Source of the DNA: Phyllobacteriaceae bacterium
Lineage (GTDB): Bacteria > Pseudomonadota > Alphaproteobacteria > Rhizobiales > Rhizobiaceae
Reading direction: 5' to 3'
Length of the DNA: 64,000 nt
Assembly: GCA_024742765.1 (NCBI GenBank)
Contig: JANSXT010000018.1
Location: forward strand, 24,166 to 88,165
This document shows positions 45,706 to 55,455 of the stretch, in pieces. How positions within the stretch are numbered: position 1 is the stretch's first letter; each line of letters opens with the position of its first letter. A program made the position numbers and the translations under genes. Below the pieces are notes generated by a model. That model was not told the origin of the DNA. It saw only the letters and a program-made list of their open reading frames with translations, and did no database searches.

Positions 45706-45942
45706 TCAGCCCCGCTCGATCAGGAAACGGTGCCCGTCATCGACGCTTTCGGTCTCGATCAGACCGTGGCCCTTCTCGCGGCAGAAATTGGGAATGTCGA
45801 TCACCGCCAGCGGATCGCTGGTGCGCACCCAGAGCCGGTCGCCCGTTGCCAAGGTGCGCAGCCTCTTTTGCGTTTTCAGCACAGGCAGCGGGCAGTTGAG
45901 CCCGCGCAGATCATAGTCGTCCGCAAGGTCGGCACCGCTCAT
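45706..45942 (-). CDS. TusA-family sulfurtransferase
   Basis: A 78-residue TusA/YeeD-type protein. YDLRGLNCPLPVLKTQKRLRTL holds the sulfur-carrying cysteine in the C-P-x-P motif. TusA proteins relay persulfide sulfur to tRNA thiolation, molybdenum cofactor or sulfur transporters. Relatives are often partnered with YeeE/YedE transporters, of which two halves are encoded 3 kb away. ATG at 45942; 7 bp from the L,D-transpeptidase gene upstream. Confidence 0.88.
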   Translation of the reverse strand: MSGADLADDYDLRGLNCPLPVLKTQKRLRTLATGDRLWVRTSDPLAVIDIPNFCREKGHGLIETESVDDGHRFLIERG

Positions 45943-45949
45943 GGCGCGG

Positions 45950-47155
45950 TCACTGCAGCGGCCGCGAGGCCGGCAGGGGCGCGGCGGTTGCCGCACCTGA
46001 CGTCGCTGTCGCCTGCGTGCCGACATTGGCGGTGATGCCCGACGCGCTCGATGTCGCAATGATCGGGCCGGCCGTGCCCGGCGTGATCGCCGTCAGCGGC
46101 GTCGACTGGGCCGATGAGGGCGTTGCCTGTGCCGCCGCCGGCTGAATGGCAGCCGGCTGCTGGCCGGGCACCGGCTGAATCGACGCCTCGGGCGGCTGGC
46201 CGACAGTCGGCAGCACCTCGGCGGGCGTCAGCGGTTCGGCCTGCGGCACCGGCGTCGGCGGCAGGTCCAAAAGTCCGGTCATGCCTTCGCTGAGATCGAG
46301 CGGACGGCCCTCGAGCCGCGCCACCGCGCGCTCGAACTGCAGCGCATGCTGCTGCTTGAGCTGGTTGTAGGCGATGGCGAGCGGCGCCGGCATCGTCGTC
46401 TGCGGACATTGCGCGGCAGCTTCGAATTCGCCGTCATCGGGAATCTGGTTGAAAATGTATTTGCGCTCGCAGACATCGACCTTGGGCGGCGTGCGTGTCA
46501 GCTCGAAATGGTCGTAGCCCGATTTCAGCATCTTCCAATAGTCGAAATGCGGGTTGTCACGGTGCTTGGCCATGTTTTCCGGCGTCATCCGGAACGGGAA
46601 GGCCTGCACCTGGAACTGGTTCTGCCGGCCGCCGCGCAGCGCCTCGCGCGCAAACGCATAAATCTCGGTGATGTATTCGTCGGTCATCGCGTAGCAGCCG
46701 CGCGACGAACAATCGCCATGCACCATCAGGAACGAGCCGGTGCGCCCGTGCGACCGGTCGAACGCGTTGGGAAAGCCCAGATTGAACGACAGATGATAGC
46801 TCGAATTGGGGTTCAGAAGGTTCCGGTTGACGAAATAGAACCCTTCCGGGCTCTGCCGGTCGCCTTCCTGGAACTTCGGCCCCTTGTCGCCGGAGAAGGC
46901 GCAGATTTCGTAAGTCTTGACGAGATCGTAGCGGCCCGTATCGGTCTGCTTCCAGACCTCCAGCACCTCTTCTTCCTTGAAGATGCGCATCATGATGGGC
47001 GATGACTTGGTCATCCCCTTCGCACTCATGATGTTGACGACATCGCGCGGCAGCGGCGCCTCGGCGGCAAGGTTCAGCACGTCGCTGCCCTGGCACGAGG
47101 CCAGCGCGCCCGCTGCCGACAACGCCAATGCGGTGAGAGCCGAACGCACACGCAT
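45950..47155 (-). CDS. YafK-type L,D-transpeptidase lipoprotein with disordered tail
   Basis: A 401-residue exported protein. The N-terminus ends in a lipobox (ALASC, Cys21). The YkuD catalytic motif is HGDCSSRGCYAM with H146 and C154; before it VKTYEICAFSGDKGPKFQEGDRQSPEGFY is typical of the YafK/murein-hydrolase-like branch. Residues 270-401 are a low-complexity Pro/Ala/Gln/Thr tail, likely flexible and reaching through the periplasm. L,D-transpeptidases cross-link peptidoglycan or tether outer-membrane proteins to it; in E. coli the related YafK (DpaA) cleaves such tethers. Confidence 0.83.
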   Translation of the reverse strand: MRVRSALTALALSAAGALASCQGSDVLNLAAEAPLPRDVVNIMSAKGMTKSSPIMMRIFKEEEVLEVWKQTDTGRYDLVKTYEICAFSGDKGPKFQEGDRQSPEGFYFVNRNLLNPNSSYHLSFNLGFPNAFDRSHGRTGSFLMVHGDCSSRGCYAMTDEYITEIYAFAREALRGGRQNQFQVQAFPFRMTPENMAKHRDNPHFDYWKMLKSGYDHFELTRTPPKVDVCERKYIFNQIPDDGEFEAAAQCPQTTMPAPLAIAYNQLKQQHALQFERAVARLEGRPLDLSEGMTGLLDLPPTPVPQAEPLTPAEVLPTVGQPPEASIQPVPGQQPAAIQPAAAQATPSSAQSTPLTAITPGTAGPIIATSSASGITANVGTQATATSGAATAAPLPASRPLQ

Positions 47156-47338
47156 GTTTGAGGTCCCGATAGTCGCTTCCGATCCACGCAATATAGTTGA
47201 CGGAAAGTTACCGCAAGGTTTCCCCCAAGGCCCATCACGAACATGTCAGAAAGGCGCGGCAATCCCGGCGCCGCACCTTAGCCGGGAATGCGGCAAACGC
47301 ATGGCAAAAGCGTGACGTCGGCCTATTGGCTATGCGTA

Positions 47339-48955
47339 TCAGTGGCGGAAATGGCGGGTGCCGGTGAACACCATGGCGATACCGTGCGCGTCGGCCGCCT
47401 CAATCACCTGATCGTCGCGCATCGAGCCGCCCGGCTGGATGACGGCGGTGGCGCCCGCTTCAACGGCGGCGAGCAAACCATCGGCGAACGGGAAAAACGC
47501 ATCCGAGGCGACCACCGCGCCTTTGGTCTTCGGTTCAGACAGCCCGAGCGCCTCGGCGGCGTCGACCGCCTTGCGCGCCGCAATGCGGCTGGAATCCACC
47601 CGGCTCATCTGGCCGGCGCCAATGCCGACCGTTGCCCCGTCGCGGGCATAGACGATCGCGTTCGACTTGACGTGCTTGGCCACCTGGAAGGCGAATTTAA
47701 GGTCTTCCATCTCGCGCGCATCGGGTGCCCGTTTGGTGACGACGCGCAGCGCCATGTCGGCGACCACTGCCGCATCGCGCCCCTGCTTGAGATAGCCGCC
47801 GGCGACCGGGCGGACGACAAAGCCGGACGCGCGCGGATCAGCGAGCCCGCCGGTTTCCAGAAGCCGCAGATTGGGCTTTTTGGCAAAGGCCTCGCGCGCG
47901 CCGTCGCTGATCGCCGGCGCGATGACCACTTCCGTAAAGACATCGAGCACGGCATGCGCCGTTTCGGCATCCAGTTCGCGGTTGAAGGCGACGATGCCAC
48001 CGAATGCTGATGTTCGGTCGCAATCGAACGCGGCGCGATAGGCCTCGATCAGCGTGCCGGCGCGTGCCGCACCACACGGATTGGCATGCTTGATGATCGC
48101 CACCGCCGGCGCCTCCGCGCCGAATTCGCCGACCAGTTCGAAGGCGGCGTCCGTGTCATTGATGTTGTTGTAGGAGAGCGGCTTGCCCTGCAGCACCTTG
48201 GCCGTCGCCGCACCCGGACGGGCCTCGCCGGTCAGATAGAGCGCGGCGGCCTGGTGCGGGTTTTCCCCATAGCGCATCGTCGCAACGCGGCGCCCGCCCA
48301 GCGCATCGTTCACCTCGAACGGTTCGGCGTCGAACGCGCCTTCCATCCAGCGCGCCACCGCCGCATCATAACTCGCCGTCCGCTTGAACGCCTTGGCGGC
48401 AAGCCGGCGCCGCATGGCGAGATCGGTCGTGCCCTCGCCGTCCGTCAGATGGTTGAGCACCATGGCGTAATCGTCCGGATCGGTGACGATCGCCACATGA
48501 CCATGGTTCTTGGCCGATGCGCGCACCATGGCCGGTCCGCCAATGTCGATGTTCTCGATCGTCGTCGCGTCATCGCCGCCCGCCGCGACGACCGCCTCGA
48601 ACGGGTAGAGATTGACGACCACCAGATCGAACCCCTCGATGCCATGGTCCGCCATGGCGGCCTTATGGTCGGGATCGTTGCGCACCGCCAGAAGCCCGCC
48701 ATGCACCTTGGGGTGCAGCGTCTTCACCCGGCCGTCCATGATCTCGGGAAACCCGGTCACCTTAGAAATGTCGGTGACCGCCAGCCCGGCATCGGCAAGC
48801 GTGCGCCGGGTGCCGCCGGTCGAGACCAGCACGACGCCCATCTTCACAAGCGCGGTCGCCAGATCGACCAGCCCGGTCTTGTCGGAAACCGACAAAAGGG
48901 CCCGGCGCACGGGCACGCGGTCGGGCGGGGCGATGGTCTTGGCGGCGACGGCCAT
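47339..48955 (-). CDS. purH: bifunctional AICAR formyltransferase/IMP cyclohydrolase
   Basis: A 538-residue enzyme doing the last two steps of IMP synthesis. Residues 15-165 are the MGS-like cyclohydrolase domain ([51 protein letters not shown]). The transformylase part has [53 protein letters not shown], and [28 protein letters not shown]. Upstream on the same strand is the heparinase-like gene, an order found in other rhizobia. Confidence 0.96.
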   Translation of the reverse strand: MAVAAKTIAPPDRVPVRRALLSVSDKTGLVDLATALVKMGVVLVSTGGTRRTLADAGLAVTDISKVTGFPEIMDGRVKTLHPKVHGGLLAVRNDPDHKAAMADHGIEGFDLVVVNLYPFEAVVAAGGDDATTIENIDIGGPAMVRASAKNHGHVAIVTDPDDYAMVLNHLTDGEGTTDLAMRRRLAAKAFKRTASYDAAVARWMEGAFDAEPFEVNDALGGRRVATMRYGENPHQAAALYLTGEARPGAATAKVLQGKPLSYNNINDTDAAFELVGEFGAEAPAVAIIKHANPCGAARAGTLIEAYRAAFDCDRTSAFGGIVAFNRELDAETAHAVLDVFTEVVIAPAISDGAREAFAKKPNLRLLETGGLADPRASGFVVRPVAGGYLKQGRDAAVVADMALRVVTKRAPDAREMEDLKFAFQVAKHVKSNAIVYARDGATVGIGAGQMSRVDSSRIAARKAVDAAEALGLSEPKTKGAVVASDAFFPFADGLLAAVEAGATAVIQPGGSMRDDQVIEAADAHGIAMVFTGTRHFRH

Positions 48956-49071
48956 GGGCGGGTTTCCTCGGCTGGGATGGATGATGCCGCCCGCTTATCA
49001 TGGCGCCACGCCGATTGCCCACCGCGCGCTCACCGCCAAGGCTCGGCAACGCACAGCAAATCGGCCGACTG

Positions 49072-50808
49072 TCAGTCCGAAAGGCGCTCGAACCGCCAGC
49101 TCACCCGCTCGGTCTCAGGCCAGTCGATCGCAATGGCGATCTGCGCCGTGCGCACCGGTCCGGCAACGGCCGCCAGATAGAGGCTTTCTTCAATGGCGGC
49201 CGGCGCGCCGATGGCGCGAAACGCCCAGCGCTCGCCGCTCTCGAGCGTCAGGATGAACGTGTTGGCCGCCTGCGTCGCGCTAACCTTGACGGCCGGATGC
49301 AGATGAAAACGCAACTGCGCCGTCACCGGCTGCGGCTTGCGGCCCGATGGCGCGCGCAGCAGATCGTAGCCGTCGACCCGGCCGCCATCGGGCCGGATTG
49401 CAATGCCGCGCTCATGCACAAGGCCAAAGCCGCGCTGATAACCGTCATGCTCGGCCGAAAAGCCGGTCATGCCGTCGCTCTGCCAGTCGGAGACGTCGAC
49501 ACGGCGTGGCCCGGCCACGGCACGCCAGTCATGGCCGGGCGGTGCGCCGGCAAAACGGCGGAAGCGCGCCGATGAGTTATCGCCGACCGACACGGTGGAA
49601 TGGGCGGCCGTGGCGCGGGCGACCGGCCGGTAATCGGAGCGCAACAGCCGGTCGACCCCCAGATTGGTGACGATGCGGCTGCGCGGCGTCGACATCTCGA
49701 AGGCCAGCGCGCTGGCATGGCAATTGGCGCCATCGATGCCCGGCGGGATCGTGCCGGTGTCGGCGATGATCACCGTGTCGCCCGCTTCCAGCCGGTAATA
49801 GCCGCTCTGCACCGCGTGCGGGCCCGTCTTTCCTTCGGTCTGGTCGAGCCGCAGCACGGCTGCAATCAGGTCGGTCTTGTCGTAGCCCGCGCCATGGAAC
49901 ATCGCCAGATGCCCGTCACGGTGCCGCATGGCGCGCAGCCGTGGAAACATGCGGTCGATGGCGCGCACCAGTTCGGACGGCACCGGACGTGACGCGGCCA
50001 CATAGCACTGCGCCAGCGGCAGCATGTCGGCGAGCAGTTCGGGCAGATGCGCCGGATTGCGGCTGACATGGGCACCGTCGGGCAGGACCTGGCGCTTGAG
50101 CTGGTATTCGAGCAGCCGGGCGATGCGCTGCTGGCGGCGCTCGGGCGTCGGGATGGCAAGCGAAGCAACCGACAGGGCGATCAGCGCCTGCAGCGTGTCG
50201 ATACAGTCCGGATAGCCGCGCAACGCGTTGCGCAGATAGCGCACCTGCCGCGACAGCGACATCATGAAGCGGCGGTAGAAACCGTGCTCGCTGCTCTGCA
50301 GGACGAAGCGCGAATGCTGGATCCAGGCGATCAGCCGGCTGGCGGTCGTCGGCAGGTCATAGGCCGGATCGCGCAGCCGCTTGCCATAGCCGGCGATCCA
50401 GTCCTCGATCAGCGCGCGCGCCTGCGCCGCCGCAAGATCAGTGTTGGCATCGGCCAGATGGCGCAGCCAGCGGAACCCGTGCAGTTCCGCATACCAGGCC
50501 GCCGATGGCGGTTCGGCAAGAAAGGGAGACTGGCTGCCGGTGTCGACCGTGCGTCCGCCGAAACTGTAGCGTCCCTGATAGAAGTCGCGCGCCAGCAGCG
50601 GATCGCTTGGCCGGAGGCAGGAGGGGGACAAGAGCAGCCGCGCCGGCACCGGGCCGACAAGCTGCCAGTTTGTGATCGAACCCGACTGCAACCTGTAGCG
50701 CAGCCGCTCCCACATCAGGCCGGCGCTGACCCCCCAATATCCCGGCTGCGCGTTCCAGCGAGAACGTACCACGGCGTCCGCCTCGATTCCCCAATCCGGC
50801 AAAACCAT
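49072..50808 (-). CDS. heparinase II/III family protein
   Basis: A 578-residue protein with an alpha-helical toroid N-terminal half (FGGRTVDTGSQSPF, WYAELHGFRWLRHLADANTDLAAAQARALIEDWI, RLIAWIQHSRFVL) and a C-terminal heparinase II/III beta-sandwich (SGYYRLEAGDTVIIADTGTIPPGIDGANCHASALAFEM, GVDRLLRSDYRPVARATAAHSTVSVGDNSSARF). The His and Tyr typical of polysaccharide lyases appear. The substrate in free-living rhizobia is unknown; relatives act on acidic cell-surface polysaccharides. No signal peptide is evident. The ATG at 50808 avoids overlap with rsmB. Confidence 0.83.
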   Translation of the reverse strand: MVLPDWGIEADAVVRSRWNAQPGYWGVSAGLMWERLRYRLQSGSITNWQLVGPVPARLLLSPSCLRPSDPLLARDFYQGRYSFGGRTVDTGSQSPFLAEPPSAAWYAELHGFRWLRHLADANTDLAAAQARALIEDWIAGYGKRLRDPAYDLPTTASRLIAWIQHSRFVLQSSEHGFYRRFMMSLSRQVRYLRNALRGYPDCIDTLQALIALSVASLAIPTPERRQQRIARLLEYQLKRQVLPDGAHVSRNPAHLPELLADMLPLAQCYVAASRPVPSELVRAIDRMFPRLRAMRHRDGHLAMFHGAGYDKTDLIAAVLRLDQTEGKTGPHAVQSGYYRLEAGDTVIIADTGTIPPGIDGANCHASALAFEMSTPRSRIVTNLGVDRLLRSDYRPVARATAAHSTVSVGDNSSARFRRFAGAPPGHDWRAVAGPRRVDVSDWQSDGMTGFSAEHDGYQRGFGLVHERGIAIRPDGGRVDGYDLLRAPSGRKPQPVTAQLRFHLHPAVKVSATQAANTFILTLESGERWAFRAIGAPAAIEESLYLAAVAGPVRTAQIAIAIDWPETERVSWRFERLSD

Positions 50809-50854
50809 AGCCGCATTGCCAAGTGAAGCCAAACCAATGCTTTTTTCTCGTTTT

Positions 50855-52255
50855 TCAGACTGCGCGACGCCAGCGCGCGGCGAAAAACCCGTCAATTCCG
50901 CCAAGCGGCGCCGCATCGCCCGAAAGCGGCAGGTCCGCCGGCGTGGTGCGCAGATGGCCGTCGCCGGTGATCGTCGATGACAGGCCCGGCACTTCGTCGC
51001 CTGTCACCGGCAAGGGCGTGAAATCGGCGTGGTTGCTCGAAAAGGCGCGCGCGACATCCTCGCCTTCGCTCGGATCGAGCGAGCAGTTGGAAAAGACCAG
51101 CGTGCCGCCGGGCGCGACGAACTCGGCGGCCCTGTCGAGCATCCGCGCCTGCAGCGCGGCCAGCTTGGCGATGTCCTCAGGCGTCTTCGTCCAGGGCACG
51201 TCCGGATGCCGCCGCACCGTGCCGGTCGACGAACATGGCGCATCGAGAAGCACCGCATCGAAGGGCGCATCAGCCTCGAAATCGAACAGGCTGGTGGCGA
51301 CTGTCTCACAGCGATCGGCAAGACCGAGCCTGTCGAGATTGGATGACAGGCGCTTGAGACGGTTGGCCGACTGGTCGAGCGCCGTCACACGGGCGCCGGC
51401 GGCGGCCAGTTGCGCGGTCTTGCCGCCCGGCGCAGCACAAAGGTCCAGCACCTGCCGGCCGGCAACATCGCCGAACAGGCGCGCGGGGATCGCCGCCGCC
51501 GCATCCTGCACCCACCAGGCACCATCTTCATAGCCGGGCAGCGCGGTGATGGCGCCTGGCGTCGTCAGCCGCAGCGATCCGGTCGGCAGCGCGATCGCGT
51601 CGAGCGTTTCGGCCCAGCGCGCAAAGTTTTGAGGATTTTCGTCGGCCAGCGTCAGATCGACCGGCGCGGGCCTTCGATGGCAGGCATCAATCGCGGCGGC
51701 CGTCTCTGCGCCATAGATTGCGGTGAGCCGTTCAGTGAACCATGCCGGCGCCCGCACCGGCGATTGCGCGATCAGGCCGAGAATTGCGTCGCGGTCGCGC
51801 ACGGCGCGGCGGCACAGCGCATTGACAAGACCGGCAAAACGGCGGTTTCGCGGGTCCGAGCGCGCCGCCTCGACCGCAAGATCGACGGCGCTGTGATCGG
51901 GCACGTCGAGAAACAGTATCTGCGCCAGCGCGATATGGACGATGGCGCGCAGGGAATTCGCCCCGGCCGGCAGCGGGCGCTCCGTGAAACGGTCGATCAG
52001 CGCTTCCAGATCGCCCCGGTTGCGCAGCGCCGCCATCAGCATGGCGCGGACGAGCGACCGGTCCCGCGCATCGAGCGCCAGATAGTGCGGATGGCCATGC
52101 GCATCGTCGGTCAGCGCGTCCATCGGGGTGCGCGAATCGACGATTGCGCTCAAAAGGCGTTGTCCCGCCAGCCGCGCGGCAAGGCCGGGGCGTTGGGCGG
52201 CGTCATGGCTCGCGGGTCGTGCCTTGGGCTTGCGCCGTCGCGCCGGCGCGCTCAA
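50855..52255 (-). CDS. rsmB: 16S rRNA m5C methyltransferase RsmB family
   Basis: A 466-residue RNA methyltransferase. Residues 20-160 are a NusB-like RNA-binding domain; the catalytic domain has [28 protein letters not shown] (SAM site), [20 protein letters not shown] with the release cysteine, and [16 protein letters not shown] with the nucleophilic cysteine. It would methylate a cytosine of 16S rRNA, C967 in E. coli numbering. It overlaps htpX upstream by 4 bp (ATGA). Confidence 0.9.
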   Translation of the reverse strand: MSAPARRRKPKARPASHDAAQRPGLAARLAGQRLLSAIVDSRTPMDALTDDAHGHPHYLALDARDRSLVRAMLMAALRNRGDLEALIDRFTERPLPAGANSLRAIVHIALAQILFLDVPDHSAVDLAVEAARSDPRNRRFAGLVNALCRRAVRDRDAILGLIAQSPVRAPAWFTERLTAIYGAETAAAIDACHRRPAPVDLTLADENPQNFARWAETLDAIALPTGSLRLTTPGAITALPGYEDGAWWVQDAAAAIPARLFGDVAGRQVLDLCAAPGGKTAQLAAAGARVTALDQSANRLKRLSSNLDRLGLADRCETVATSLFDFEADAPFDAVLLDAPCSSTGTVRRHPDVPWTKTPEDIAKLAALQARMLDRAAEFVAPGGTLVFSNCSLDPSEGEDVARAFSSNHADFTPLPVTGDEVPGLSSTITGDGHLRTTPADLPLSGDAAPLGGIDGFFAARWRRAV

Positions 52256-53223
52256 CCCCAGGGCCCGCCATTGCCGTCATTGCCGTCATGGGACCGACCC
52301 CAGCGCTTGCCGGTGCCCGGAACACCCGACGTGCGGCGCGGCCGGGACGGCTCGGGTTGCGGTGCCGCGGCCGGCGGGCCGCCGACATCGGTCATCGCCA
52401 TCAGCGCATCGATCCGGTTCTGCGTGTCCGGATGGGTCGAAAACAGGCTGTCGGCGCGCTGGCCGTTGAGCGGATTGATGATGAACATGTGCGCGGTCGC
52501 CGGATTGCGCTCGGCGGGCACGTTCACCGAACGGCCGGCCGCCTGGGCGATCTTGGCAAGGGCGCTCGCCAGCCAGTCCGGCCGGCCGCAAATTTCCGCG
52601 CCGCGACGGTCGGCGGAATATTCGCGCGTCCGGCTGATCGCCATCTGCACGATCATCGCCGCGAACGGTGCGACGATCATCGCGATCAGCACGCCGACAA
52701 TGCCCAGCGGATTGTTGTTGTCGCGGCCCGAGCCGAAGAACAGGGCAAAATTGCCCAGCATCGAGATCGCGCCCGCCAGCGTCGCGGTGATCGTCATGAT
52801 CAGTGTGTCGCGGTTCTGGATATGGGCCAGTTCGTGCGCCATCACGCCGGCCACTTCCTCGGGCGTCAACTGGCCCAGAAGGCCGGTCGTCGCCGCAACG
52901 GCGGCATTTTCGGGGTTGCGGCCCGTGGCGAACGCGTTGGGCTGCTCCTGGTTGATGATGTAGACCTTGGGCATCGGCAGGCCGGCATTGGCGGCCAGAT
53001 CGCGCACCATGCCGTAATATTCGGGCGCCGATCGCTCGTCGACTTCCACCGCGCCATTCATGCGCAGCACCATCTTGTCGGCGTTCCAGTAGGAAAAGCC
53101 GTTCATGGCGACCGCGATCACCAGCGCGATCATCATGCCTCCGGTGCCGCCGATCATGTAGCCGATACCCATGAACAGCGCCGTCATGAAGGCGATCAGC
53201 ATGGCGGTCTTGATCATGTTCAT
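52252..53223 (-). CDS. htpX: membrane protease HtpX
   Basis: A 323-residue zinc metalloprotease of the inner membrane that degrades misfolded membrane proteins. Two N-terminal helices ([21 protein letters not shown]), the HELAH zinc site in [17 protein letters not shown], two more helices ([33 protein letters not shown]), and the zinc-ligand Glu in [12 protein letters not shown]. The C-terminal 35 residues are Pro/Gly/Arg-rich. I start at the ATG at 53223 (MNMIKTAML). Operon with rsmB; divergent from sdhAF4. Confidence 0.92.
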   Translation of the reverse strand: MNMIKTAMLIAFMTALFMGIGYMIGGTGGMMIALVIAVAMNGFSYWNADKMVLRMNGAVEVDERSAPEYYGMVRDLAANAGLPMPKVYIINQEQPNAFATGRNPENAAVAATTGLLGQLTPEEVAGVMAHELAHIQNRDTLIMTITATLAGAISMLGNFALFFGSGRDNNNPLGIVGVLIAMIVAPFAAMIVQMAISRTREYSADRRGAEICGRPDWLASALAKIAQAAGRSVNVPAERNPATAHMFIINPLNGQRADSLFSTHPDTQNRIDALMAMTDVGGPPAAAPQPEPSRPRRTSGVPGTGKRWGRSHDGNDGNGGPWG

Positions 53224-53339
53224 TCGCTCGGGCTCCATCATCAGCGCAAATCGGACGGGCTGCTGGACGCGGCCGGACAACCCGCCATATAGATGGATGA
53301 GTGACTTGAGAGTTTCAACAATCGACCAAAGAGGCCCGC

Positions 53340-53582
53340 ATGGTCGGCGATGACATCACAACCGATCCGGACAGCGCCGAAGCGCGCGACGCGCAGGTGC
53401 CCGCGCGGCGTTTCGAGGATCTGCCGCCCGCCGCCCAGCGCGCGCTGAAGGAAGCCGAGGCGCGCCGCGCCGACCTCGATCGTTTCGAGGCCGAGGCGCA
53501 GGCCGAGCGCGGCGGACGCGGCGGCAAAGACCCGGCCCGCTATGGCGACTGGGAGATCAAGGGCCTGGCGATCGATTTCTGA
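53340..53582 (+). CDS. DUF1674 / succinate dehydrogenase assembly factor 4-like
   Basis: An 80-residue protein whose end [23 protein letters not shown] matches the DUF1674/SdhAF4 signature (GGxxGPEPTRYGDWExKGxxxDF). The family helps flavin insertion or assembly of succinate dehydrogenase subunit A in mitochondria and alphaproteobacteria. The N-terminal half is acidic and low-complexity. It is next to htpX on the opposite strand. Confidence 0.85.
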   Translation: MVGDDITTDPDSAEARDAQVPARRFEDLPPAAQRALKEAEARRADLDRFEAEAQAERGGRGGKDPARYGDWEIKGLAIDF

Positions 53583-53619
53583 ACCGGGCCCTGCGCACGC
53601 GTGGCGCACGCCGGATGAA

Positions 53620-53683
53620 CGGTTAACAGATGCTTGCAACCAAGCGCCGCAATTGCCGCGCCGGACGAGCGCGCGGTTAACCG
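53620..53683 (+). promoter_or_regulatory. paired CGGTTAAC boxes before the TadG-like gene
   Basis: CGGTTAAC occurs at 53620-53627 and again as part of the perfect palindrome CGGTTAACCG at 53674-53683, 54 bp apart and 110-170 bp before the gene at 53793. TTAAC is a CtrA half-site in alphaproteobacteria, but no TTAA-N7-TTAA pair is formed here. Confidence 0.35.
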
Positions 53684-53792
53684 GCTTGATCGAAAATCGG
53701 TGTTTTGAGGACAAATTCAGCAAGATCGCCGGCGTCATGCAGCCAATTGGTAAGCAGGCCCGGTCAATGTGCGCGCATCACAGGAGGCCAGT

Positions 53793-55073
53793 ATGCGCGC
53801 ATTCCTCAAGACAGGTCTTTCGGCGACCGCCCTTGCCGGACGCGGACGCGATTTCGCACGGGACCGCAGCGGCAATTTCGGCATTATGTTTGCGCTGAGC
53901 AGCGTGATGCTTCTGTCCGCCGCGGGCATGGCGCTTGACTATTCGCGCATGTCATCGGGCAAGGCGCGGCTCAATCACGCACTCGACGCGGCGGTTCTGT
54001 CGACCACGCGGGTCATCACCAGCGGCGCGGTCGCGCCCGAAGACGCCGAAGAACTGGTGCGCAAGTTCATCCTCGCCAACATCGACGAAGCCGACTATCA
54101 CGGCGACCCCGTGCAGATCGACCAGGTGATCGTCGATCCGGTTGAAAAGACGTTGCAGGTGGTGGCCAGCCTGCGCGTTCCGATGACGATCAGCAGCGTC
54201 TTCTCCGAAAACAGCCGCACAGTGTCGACCAGCTCCAAGGGCCAGTTTTCCAACACCAAGATCGAAGTGGCCATGGCGCTCGACATCACCGGCTCGATGG
54301 CCGAGGCGCTTCCGGGCACGAGCGAGACACGCATTGACGCACTCAAGGCGGCCGCCACCAATGCGGTCGGCATGATGATGGCGGCGCCCGGCGCCGACGA
54401 TCGCGTGCGCATCGGCCTTGTGCCCTATGCGGCGACGGTCGACGCCAGCCCGGTGATCGACGAAATCAGCTATACCGGCACATCCTACGGGTGTGTCTAC
54501 GAACGCACCGGCCCAAAGCGCTTCACCGACGATTTCGCCTCGCCGCTCTACCCTGTCGGGGGAACCACCTCCAACTGCCCCGGCGCGGAAATCGTGCCGA
54601 TGACCAATGACGAGACGCTTCTCACCGACCACATCGACAGCTTCGGCACCGGCGGCTGCACGGCGGGCCACGTCGCGATCGCATGGAGCTATTACATGCT
54701 GTCACCCAATTGGGACGCCGCCTGGCCGACCGAATCCGAGGCAGCGCCCTATGCGCCGGGCACGCGCAAATATGCCATCATCATGACCGACGGCATCTTC
54801 AACCGACATCAGTCCAGTGGCGGTGGCTGTCAACAGGAAAAGCCGTCCCGCAAATACGCACGCAAGCTGTGCAAGAACATGAAAGCGCGAGGCATTCTGG
54901 TCTACACGATCGCCTTTAACGCCCCCAGCCAGGCTGCCGCGCTGATGCAGAAATGCGCTTCGCCCGACACGACAGAAACCCAGTATTTCTACGACGCCGG
55001 CAGCAGCGCCGAACTCGATGCCGCCTTTGAGGCCATCGCCAAGGACATCACCGGCGTGACGCTCGTCAACTGA
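53793..55073 (+). CDS. TadG-like pilus-associated protein with von Willebrand A domain
   Basis: A 426-residue protein. The N-terminus GRGRDFARDRSGNFGIMFALSSVMLLSAAGMALDYSRM is the TadE/TadG-type segment: DRSGNF followed by one hydrophobic helix. After an Asp-rich middle comes a VWA domain with VAMALDITGSMAEAL (MIDAS DxTGS) and KYAIIMTDGIFN. It also has several cysteines (YGCVY, SNCPG, GGCTAGH, GGGCQQ, KLCKN, KCASP) that could form disulfides. TadG-like proteins belong to Flp-pilus secretion systems, yet no other tad gene is nearby. AGGAGG precedes the ATG. Confidence 0.83.
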   Translation: MRAFLKTGLSATALAGRGRDFARDRSGNFGIMFALSSVMLLSAAGMALDYSRMSSGKARLNHALDAAVLSTTRVITSGAVAPEDAEELVRKFILANIDEADYHGDPVQIDQVIVDPVEKTLQVVASLRVPMTISSVFSENSRTVSTSSKGQFSNTKIEVAMALDITGSMAEALPGTSETRIDALKAAATNAVGMMMAAPGADDRVRIGLVPYAATVDASPVIDEISYTGTSYGCVYERTGPKRFTDDFASPLYPVGGTTSNCPGAEIVPMTNDETLLTDHIDSFGTGGCTAGHVAIAWSYYMLSPNWDAAWPTESEAAPYAPGTRKYAIIMTDGIFNRHQSSGGGCQQEKPSRKYARKLCKNMKARGILVYTIAFNAPSQAAALMQKCASPDTTETQYFYDAGSSAELDAAFEAIAKDITGVTLVN

Positions 55074-55116
55074 CCGGCTTGCCGGCGCGGCCATGTACCG
55101 AGTACGTGCCGGCAAA

Positions 55117-55146
55117 AAGGGCCGCCCGATCGCTCGGGCGGCCCTT
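55117..55146 (-). terminator. rho-independent terminator (minus strand)
   Basis: A 12-bp perfect stem, AAGGGCCGCCCG with CGGGCGGCCCTT around a 6-nt loop, is followed on the minus strand by CCCTTTTTG. On the plus strand no T-tract follows. It therefore best fits the end of a minus-strand transcript, that of the small frame at 55225-55290, and not the TadG-like gene that ends 44 bp before it. Confidence 0.75.
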
Positions 55147-55224
55147 CCGCAATTCATGTCTCCGGTCGGCCGTCAGGCCTTGCGCCCCAAAGGGCGTCAC
55201 CGGCTGCGCGTGACGCTCACGCCG

Positions 55225-55290
55225 TCAGAGACTGCTCCAACGGATGATGACCCGCAAAGACCGAACCGGACCCATGGAACCACTCGACAT
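55225..55290 (-). CDS. 21-residue small protein with perfect Shine-Dalgarno
   Basis: A short frame of 21 codons plus stop encodes a basic, amphipathic peptide with the core GPVRSLRVIIRWSSL. Its ATG at 55290 is preceded, on the minus strand, by GAAAGGAGGTGATCC (55306-55292), a 15-nt uninterrupted complement of the 16S rRNA 3' tail, with 7 nt between GGAGG and ATG. Such a match would be very unlikely by chance and argues for heavy translation. A terminator follows about 80 nt after the stop. I know no family for it; a membrane-active small protein, a leader peptide or a ribosome-holding regulatory mRNA are possible. The remaining part of 55074-55455 shows nothing else. Confidence 0.6.
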   Translation of the reverse strand: MSSGSMGPVRSLRVIIRWSSL

Positions 55291-55455
55291 CGGATCACCT
55301 CCTTTCACTGCGTTGAACACGCCGACAAGGTGGGGTCTTGCAACTGATTTGCCAAGCAAAAAATGCGCGGGCCGCGATTGAGCTTGCCGCAGCCGGCCGC
55401 TTGATACCGCCGACGCATGGTGCTTGTGTGCCATCGGTCAAAGCGGGAGGCAGCG

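Noticed and set aside
55292..55306. Possible fragment of 16S rRNA gene (GGATCACCTCCTTTC)
   Set aside because: Only the tail sequence matches and the neighbouring bases are unlike 16S. On the opposite strand it is placed exactly as a Shine-Dalgarno before an ATG.
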